In this document: one piece after another, positions 24,401 to 33,400 of the stretch
How the letters are laid out: each line of letters starts with the position of its first letter
Position numbering within the stretch: position 1 is the first letter of the stretch
DNA from: Nemertoderma westbladi
Taxonomy: Eukaryota; Xenacoelomorpha; Nemertodermatida; Nemertodermatidae
Reading direction: 5' to 3'
NCBI GenBank assembly: GCA_032718475.1
Contig: JAUCBJ010005570.1
Span: forward strand, 1-64,000
Length of the DNA stretch: 64,000 nt
The notes under the pieces: model-generated
What the model was told of the DNA's origin: nothing
The model's database searches: none
The model's input: the letters and a program-made list of their open reading frames with translations, nothing else
Position numbers and translations under genes: made by a program

Positions 24401-27400
24401 GGATATTTTGTGCACTAGCATTAGCGCTATCTGCCGTACTACTAGCTTATTGCTACGCTATTTGAGTTGTGTTGCTAAAGAGTGCCTGATTCTTGAATGT
24501 GAATACTTAGGTAGGTGCTGTTTCCCTTGATTGATTTCCATTTCTTAGTTTACGCTTATTAATTGCTGATTAGGTCAAAATAATACAGTATTTAGGCTGT
24601 TGCTAGTATAACCCAGTACGTAATAAATTAGAAGTACGTATTCTGGAATATCTAGTAATTAGTACGCAAATTCGTATTTATGACTGTAATTAATTTAGCC
24701 ATATAAAATAAAAATAAGAATTTGTACGCAGCATAGCGGAGAGTAGTTTAAGTGATTGTTTAGAATGCCGTAGACTATTCACGCTAGGCGGTTATTTGAA
24801 AATAGGGGGGCAACAAGCTGACAGCAGTATCCAGTATACTACTAGGATCGGCATGCTGCATTGCAGCTGCATTTTTAAGAATGCTGTGCCGGCTTGTCAA
24901 CAAAATTGCACCGACAAGTACAATGCACACATCTCCAACCAGACACTATATAACATTGGAGGTGTCTCATTGCTTCCCCCAAGCTTGACACTAGAACAAA
25001 ATCGCCTCCGCTTTGCAGGACATTGCTTTCGCCGTGAGGACCAGCCAGTGCATAATCGTGTACTTTGGCAGCCTCATGGAGTGAATAAGCATGGTGGACA
25101 GCCCTTGACTTTCTTTCGTTTGCTGGTCTAAAACCAGCCAAAGGCCAAGTTTCGACACCGATAAAGTAACAGATCTGTCCCCGTTAATTATAAAATATTC
25201 TCACATTCAATGTGTTCTACCCAGTGAATTTCAGTGTTTTGCGATAAGTGAACTCCGAGTGATAGGCCACCCGCACTCGTTTTAAGTAGCTTAGGGAGCC
25301 GATTCGGGTTTATTGTTTTGGTTATTCCCTCGTGGCTCATAGATTCGAACAGTTAGCTCTCTGTTGAGCGATCGACAGAGAAAGGAGCAAACGATTTGTA
25401 GGAGCCGTATAGTAAATAATAGTAAAACATATTAGCGGACGGCCCAGTCAGCGCCACCTAGCGGTAAGAAGCAATTTCGTGTTTTTTGCTGCTTGCGGAC
25501 GCTGTATTGTTCAATAGTAAGGACCAGCTCCTGATCGCGCTTGTTTAACAGCTTATCTGCCTACGAAGTTTGAAATTTTAAGTTTTGTTGAATTTAGGTT
25601 GAAATTTAGGACACTCGTTCAGAATACCATTGCTAACAATTATCAGGAGTCTTTTTGGAAAGGCCCAAAAATACATTTTTTTTGGCCATTTAGTCTCCAA
25701 AACACATATACATCCAAAATACATATACAGATGATAAATTCTATAGTTCAATACTAGAACGCCATTAAGATGGCTTTAATTGAATCTGTCTTACACAGAC
25801 TCCAAGAAAGAGATGGGATTCGAAGATGCAAGCTAAGAATGACTCCATCAACCAAATAAACTGCCTCCGTCTAATATAATACACAGACGCCTTGGCAAAC
25901 AAATCACAGTCACAATTAGTGCCATGTGTGAAATCTTATCCCTATCTGCAACCTGGAAAACGCCCCCATTGAGCAATTTATTCTGCGAAGGGGTAGATTG
26001 TATTAGATTAATTCTACCCAATACATTCTCAGTTAGCCTAATAAAAAACATCGGAAGCAACAAATATAACGTACCTATGAAAATTTGTGAAATGTTATAT
26101 TTACTGAATTGAGTCTACCCAACAACAGTTGGTACCGTGCTGGCACACTACTACTGGTCCAGTTTTATGGTTTTGTTAGTTTGATCGACAGCTGTTGAAT
26201 GTCCCAGATATACAATTGAGCTTAGCCTGAGTTGATGACAGTATATTATAATGATGACAATAGGCCCTATAGATACTATATATAAGTGGTGTACTGCTTA
26301 ACATTACAATAACTGACTCCTGACTGAATACTGAGAGAACAATAATTAACGATATAATTAATGGAAAATCTTCACTCTTAGTATTTCAACGTCAGAAGAT
26401 ATTGAATCATTCAAAGGTAGCCTTAATTTTAAGGCATTCGATTCACCAAACTGTTTTTTCACTTGGAAATAACTTTGGGAATAATTTTGGAAAATAAATA
26501 GGGAATAAGAATGGGAGTCATGTGTAGTGTATGTGGACCGACTTCCTTATGCCACACAATGATCTAGCTGCATAATTTTGATCATGTTGAACTCATCGAG
26601 CAATCTTTCGATAAGCTTCTGGGGCAAACTATAATATAAGGAGTTGTTTAAATCTAGTTTGCGCTAAGTGTAATTGGCGACGATCGGGCATTCTGATGGA
26701 TCCAGTAGCTCGTTTTGGTGTAGCGGCAACCTTTTCGATACAATGGTTCAATCGTTCATCTAAACAACCTCCGAACTCGATTGTTTCTTTATTAATATCG
26801 GAAATCTTGTTATTAATATCATGGTGCAAATTGCTAAGTAAAGTTCTTCTTAGTTCACTAATTGGTTTACAATCAGATGTCCTATTAAACTCCACCATCT
26901 CACATCTCTGAACTGAAAGGGGTATAACTTTTCGCGTATCTGTATGTGTACAGTACATATGCGTCGCGGATGTATACAGTACATACACGTTCGTGGGGTC
27001 TTCGCGCAGCACGAAGTGAGCAAAGCCTTTAGCATATGGGTACCATTAACGAGTTGTCTGCCGTTAGTCAGAAGTCTTCAACACAATACTCGTCCTCCTC
27101 TTGTGGCTCGTTGTGTTCGTTCGTTTTTAACGAAACTTCAGATTCTTTCTAAACTTTTTCAAGATTAAACAAGATTGTGATATACAGATATGGGGGTTTT
27201 CCTAGTCGCTGATTTCATTTCTAATACATGTTTTAATGTTTGATGACATCTGGACTGTCTGTATGTCTATCTCTCTGTCTGTCTGACTTACTGTCGGTGT
27301 CACAGATAAAATACAAACACATCACTTTACTATAATTTCTGATATGGGGGTTTTCCTAGTTGCTGATTTAATTTCCCATGTCATTTTTAATAATTGCATG

Positions 27401-30400
27401 AACCAAGACTGTCTGTTTAAGTCTGTCTGTATGTCTTTCTTGACAGACAGATCGACTGACAGACAAATATACAGGCATAATAGACTCCTCCAAACAGGAA
27501 AGATAACACCAGAAATGAAATCGCCGACCTTAAAACCCGCACAGTGAACATTTTAGTTACGTAGTGTCATTCGTTATGTTTTTGACAGACAGACCGACAG
27601 ACGGACAAACAGACAGAGAAACTAGATTACATCAAATTTGAAAACTGACCCCGAAAATGAAGTCCGCGACCACGAAAACCCATGTAGCAATTATTTTAGT
27701 TTGGTGGTGTACATTATATATCCACAATTTGTTGACAAACAGAAAAACAGACCAATAGACAGACAAACAGAAAAACAGACAACTTAAGCTTATGATGTGA
27801 TGTTAGGATTCCGATTTCTGAAATCTACGTTAAATTCTGAATTAGAATTATTAAAAAAAAAAATTACGAAAATTTTTAAATATTTGAAAAGTTCTGGGGT
27901 ACCATCTCCCCTTCAAAGCTACTATTTTCTGAAAATTTTTGGGTTTAACGCAACCCTTCAATGTTGTTCTGAAAAGGCTTTTCTCAATTTTAAAACAATT
28001 ATAGAAAGTAATATTTTTTATTTATTTATTATGTTTTTTATTATTATTTTTTAATTGAGGAAAACCTTTTTAGAAAAATTAGTACTTAGGCCAAAATTAG
28101 CAAGAGTAAAAATCAGTTAAAAATATTTAGTGTTTCTAAGGAAATGTTTGTGTATTTGATCTGGAATGCAATACGTGTGAGTGTGAGTGTGTTTTTTGCT
28201 GGTTTTTGGTGTAGTTAGTTAGATTAACATGTGTCCTGCACTGGTTAGTGTAGCTGATGAGTCAAATCGCGGCGAAACACATGCAAAAAAAATAATAAAA
28301 AAAAAATAAAAATAAATTAATAAAAAATACTATTTTTCTATAATTGTTTTAAAATTGAGGAAAACCTTTTTATAAAAACATTGAAGGGTTGCGTTAAACC
28401 CGAAAATTTTCAGAAAATAGTTGCGATTTTTAAGTGACTGAGTGGTTTATATATATTTATGAGCAAATATATTTTAATGTAATTTTTTATAAACATAATA
28501 TATATATATATATTATAATATATAACAACAATAATATGCTATAAAGCAAAATAAAAACCAATATCTTACAAAAAGAAACTTTTGTTTTACAAATTTTCGA
28601 CTCGACATGAGTCTTATTCATGTGTTTATTTCCATAAATATGATTACTGTACATTCTAATAAATGTTGTTGCCTAGGTTATTATAAATGTATATAATTGA
28701 ATTTCTTATTATTCAATGTGAGATAGTAATCAGTCTGGTTTGAACGCTTCCATTCCTTTAGAATTAATCACGGCTTCGTTTATTGAGTTTAAACCATATG
28801 GCTCAAGCGTCTGCAAGTTTGTCTGGTAGTAACCCTCTTTTCTTCTCAGTGCCTGTTTCAATGTTTCGCTATTTAGATTTATAACTCTCTCTATGGGTGT
28901 TATCCTAAAGTCGTTCAAGTTGTGGTCTGTTTGGAAAAAGTGCTGGTCAATTTTACAAGATGGTTTTTTCTTGTTTGTTATTTGTGATTTGTAATTAGAT
29001 ATTTTTGCCTTGAAGTTCATTGCTGATCCGACTCCCTATTTTATGCATTTAAGACAGTTTACTAAATAAATTACATTTTTTGTATCACATGTTGATGCGA
29101 ACTCTTCTAAAGGCATTATTGACTGGCATGGTACACACTTTGTCCTAGTGCAATACGTTGCTTCTCCCTTTCTTGATTGGTTCTTGTCCCCCTCGTCCAG
29201 TTCTGGAATTTTGTACCTCGATGGTGCTAGATGGTTCTGTAATGTTGGTGCACGTCGGTAGACTACCTTTATTTTCAGTTTATTGAAAAAGTTATTTTGC
29301 TCGGGGTCAAGCATGAAACTTGATTTGTGTTTTGATATGATTCTGGGCAATGAAGGCATTTTTGGCTCGTTCTTAACAATGTAGTATATTCTTTCTTTCT
29401 CTGGTCTCTTTTTTGTTTCTTTTTCCCTGCTATTCTTGTGTTCTAGAACAGCAGCTGATGCAAATTGTTTTGTTACTTCACCAACATCCCAACCTCGTGC
29501 AACAAAAGCTGCGCCAAAGTTTACAATGTGACCAAACAAGGCATCATTTTGACTACAATTGCGTCGGAGGCGTAGGGCCACACCATAAGGAATAAATTTT
29601 TTATGTTCTTCAGGGTGAGAGGAGTGTTGTGCAAGTACTGATGTACGTCTAAAGGTTTAAAATACGTATCTGTCTGTATTAAGCCTTCTTCATCAATATA
29701 TATTTTGAGATTTAAGTAATTTACTGACTTTCATTTCTGCTCGATGCAAAGTGATATTTTGCCTGGTTTTTTAACTTCTTTATTTAAATCAGATGTGAAA
29801 CTTTCTAATTTAATGTCTATAACCGTTATGTATAATGCCGTATGTCTCAGCTGTAGGCCTGCCAACAATAAGACCAAGAGAGATACCGGTACTAGGCCTA
29901 TACAGTTTTTATCCTTTGAGTCAGACTACAGCCAGACAGCACAATGTCACCGCTCTTAATCTCCACAGTTTTCATCGTTCTGGGCCGTTTCGTTGTGGCA
30001 GAACCATCCGATCTGCGGGGTAACCCTGCAACCCACCCAATACCTGTATTGGACTGGTTTGCGGAACACCCTGTCGCTACCGTTTCGAACTGCTGCGCCG
30101 AATCGGCAGAGATGTGGTCGATGAGTGGATTTAGCCTCTACTGCTCTTGTCGGGGAAGAAGATCTTGGGTCTCCTCTCCATGAATGAGAGGCCTAATCGC
30201 CAAACTGTTGTCTTCTGTCTCTGGCTGGGGATATTGAGACCAACCCAGGACCCAGCAGGACGCGGGCCCCGAAGATCAACTGTCCCGTCTGTCAACGAGG
30301 AACAAACTCTCGGAGTAAGATCGTCCAATGCGAGAGTTGTGACACATTTGTACATTTAAAATGTTACCGTAGGAAAAGCAGTAATTTATTCTCCACCAGA

Positions 30401-33400
30401 AACAATCTTGAGCCAAGTTTTCTCTGCAATAGCTGTATTTTTATCGAACTTCCCTTTCATGATATGATTTTAGAATCAGAATCCGACGATTCATTCCTCA
30501 CATCGCCTCTGCAAACTCCGAGTGATGCTGAGAGTGAAACTTTTCAATTTTTTAAGAAAATAGGTCTGCATTTTTTGCATTTAAATGCACGATCTCTGCT
30601 TCCCAAACTTTCCGAAATTTGTATTTTAATCAATAAATCCGACCCAGCAGTTTTAACAATGAAACTTGGCTCGATGATAGCGTTTCTGATGGAGAAATTT
30701 ATATTGATAATTACGTAGTTTTACGTAAGGATAGGGACAGACAAGGTGGTGGTGTCTGTACTTACATTCGATGTGATTTAGCTTTTAATCGTAGGGAAGA
30801 TTTAGAGACATTTGACGAAGTTTTACTGGTGGAACTTTTACCTCCTAAAACTAAACCTATTTTAATCGGTACCTTATATCGGCCCCCTAAACAATCAGAT
30901 TTTTTGCAAAATTTTGAAAATACAATTTTATGTAATCTTAGGTCAGACTGTGAAATATATTTCTTCGGTGATTTTAATATCTGTTACCATCACAAAGCAT
31001 CTCCCATCTGTAAACAGTACCAAAGTATTTTAAATTTGTTTGGTTTAAAACAAATTATTCGAGATTCTACCAGAATTACAGTAAAACTTCTACTTTACTA
31101 GATCACATCCTCTATGAAAAATTACAGCAAGGAACGCCTTTTAGTAGTTTGTTAGTTAATTCTGACTGGGAACCCTGTTTTAAGGCCGCTGACATTAACC
31201 TTGCGTACACTGTTTTTAAAGATATATTTCTAAAGGCACTTAATACTGTAGCACCAATTAAATAAATTAGTCTTAAACAACGCACTGAGCCCTGGATGAC
31301 CTCGGGTATTCTTAGTAATATCAGAGAAAGAGATAACTATTTGTATAAAAGCAAAAAAAATAACTAGATCTAGAGCTAAATCTAAATAAAAGAGGCTAAA
31401 TCTGATCTATGAACTTCAGTCCGGTTTTCGTAAATCATATTCTACAGACACCTGCCTTATTAACTTAACTGATACAATTAGATGTAATAACGCAAAGGGT
31501 TTATATACTGGTATGGTAATGTTGGACCTACAAAAGGCTTTCGATACTGTAGATCATGAAATTCTGCTTGGTAAGTTAGGCCTGATGGGTGTAGGGTAGG
31601 TTCTATAGACTGGTTCAAGTCCTACCTGTCAGACAGAGGTCAAACTCATTAGCAAATCGCACTCTACTGTACAAGAGATTACCTGTGGTGTACCGCAAGG
31701 TAGTATATTAGGTCCTCTGCTTTTTGTATGCTATGTAAATGATATGATAAGTAGTATAGATCCCGATTTTAAACTCATTTTATATGCCGACGACAGTGCT
31801 CTTATTTTCTCTCATAAAGATCCTATCCATATTTCCCAAAAGTTAAGTGCAGTTCTAGAATCCTGTAATGAGTGGTTGGTTGATAATAAGCTATCCATTC
31901 ACTACGGTAAGACTAAAAGTATTTTGTTTGGTTCCAAAACAAAGTTAAAGAAGGTAACTAAGTTTGAAGTCACTAGTAATGGACATAAGATTGAAAATAA
32001 AAAGGAAGTTAAATATTTAGGCGCCACATTGGATAACTGCATATCAGGAGAAAGCACAGTGAAAAACATTTTCTCGAAAGTTAACAGTAGGCTTAGGTTT
32101 CTATACAGAAATAAAAATAGTTTGAACACCGACTCCCGCAAGTTACTTTGCTCTTCTTTAATACAGTGTCACATGGACTATGCGTGCTCTTCTTGGTATG
32201 AAGGCTTAACCAAACAACTTAAATGTAAATTACAAGTAGCTCAGAATAAAGTAGTACGATTTATTAAAGACTACAAGCAGCTACGCCTTAACCATGTGCA
32301 TAAAGTGTATAATGGTAAATGTCCCAATTAACTATCACAAAAATTCAACAGAGTACGCGATACACACTCTTACAGTACCAGAGCCAGTGCTTCAAACGTC
32401 TACCTCCCGAATTGTAAATCCTTCGAATCTGATACTTTCTTTTTTAACGGCATTAAAAATTGGAACGCTCTGCCTAATGAAATTAAAAACCTAGATACTC
32501 AACATTCTTTTAAATCTGCAGTTAAATCTCACCTCCGTGTGCAATGTAAAAATAGGTACAACAGTCCTACAGTAAGTTATTAGTTTATTAATTATTTACT
32601 ATTTATACTGTAATTACGTTTTATAATAAATTGTTCTGTACATTATATCTTTATCGTTGAGTCGGACATTGTCACGCTCTCGGTAAAGTTGTACTTGTAG
32701 ATAGTGTAATTACGTTTTATATTGGTTTTAGGTTAGCGTAGTGTAATATTGTATTTGTAAACAAGTAACATAAAGGACCCCTTGGAAATAAGCTGCAAAG
32801 CTTTAGGGGTAATCCTATATGTTATGTTGGACAATACCTTTATACCGGTACATTGTTTGGTGTATTTGTTATTGTTTTTACATAATGTATAAATAAATCT
32901 ATCTATCTATATGTATATATATAAGTATATATAGTATGTATATATATACGTATATAGACGTTTATGGTGCTCGCAAGATTGACACAGTGGTGTATAAAAG
33001 CACAAATGCTCCAGATGAATATGGTCGCTACTGAGACGACATTTTGGCATTATACTTAACGGATATAGACGTTAAATTAGAAAGATTCACATCTGATTTA
33101 AATAATGAAGTTAAACCAGGCAAAATAACATTTTGCATCGATCAGAAAGGAAAGCCAGTAAATTACCTAGATCTCAAAATATATATTGATGAAGAAGGCT
33201 TAATACAGATAGATATGTATTTTAAACCTTTAGACGTACATCAGTACTTGCACAACACTCCTCTCACCCTGAAGAACAGAAAAATTTATTCCTTATGGTG
33301 TGGCCCTACGCCTCCGACGCAATTGTAGTCAAAATGATGCCTTGTTTGGTCACCTTGTAAACTTTGGCGCAGCTTTTGTTGCACGAGGTTGGGATGTTGG

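Larger units (their letters stand above)
28520..29845 (-). mobile_element. Penelope-like element, minus-strand copy, 5'-truncated
   Basis: It is the inverted partner of 33044-34381; the two copies match through RT tail, GIY-YIG domain and 3' region, ending in AT-rich sequence near 28520. Both lack the 5' part at nearly the same point. The pair encloses the LINE at 29930-32915. Confidence 0.8.
29930..32915 (+). mobile_element. CR1/L2/Rex1-type non-LTR retrotransposon, decayed, with PHD finger
   Basis: Order on the plus strand: 5' region, PHD finger (about 30266-30450), endonuclease pieces (30460-31101), RT (about 31400-32330) and a 3' tail ending in AATAAATCTATCTATCTAT near 32912. Frames are interrupted by several shifts and stops. 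The tail of short tandem repeats is usual for CR1/L2-like LINEs. The element separates the two inverted Penelope-like copies. Confidence 0.8.

Noticed and set aside
26629-27012. 127-codon minus-strand frame in the lectin intron
   Set aside because: Composition is protein-like but no motif is recognised, and the first third is unlike the rest; kept only as a note.
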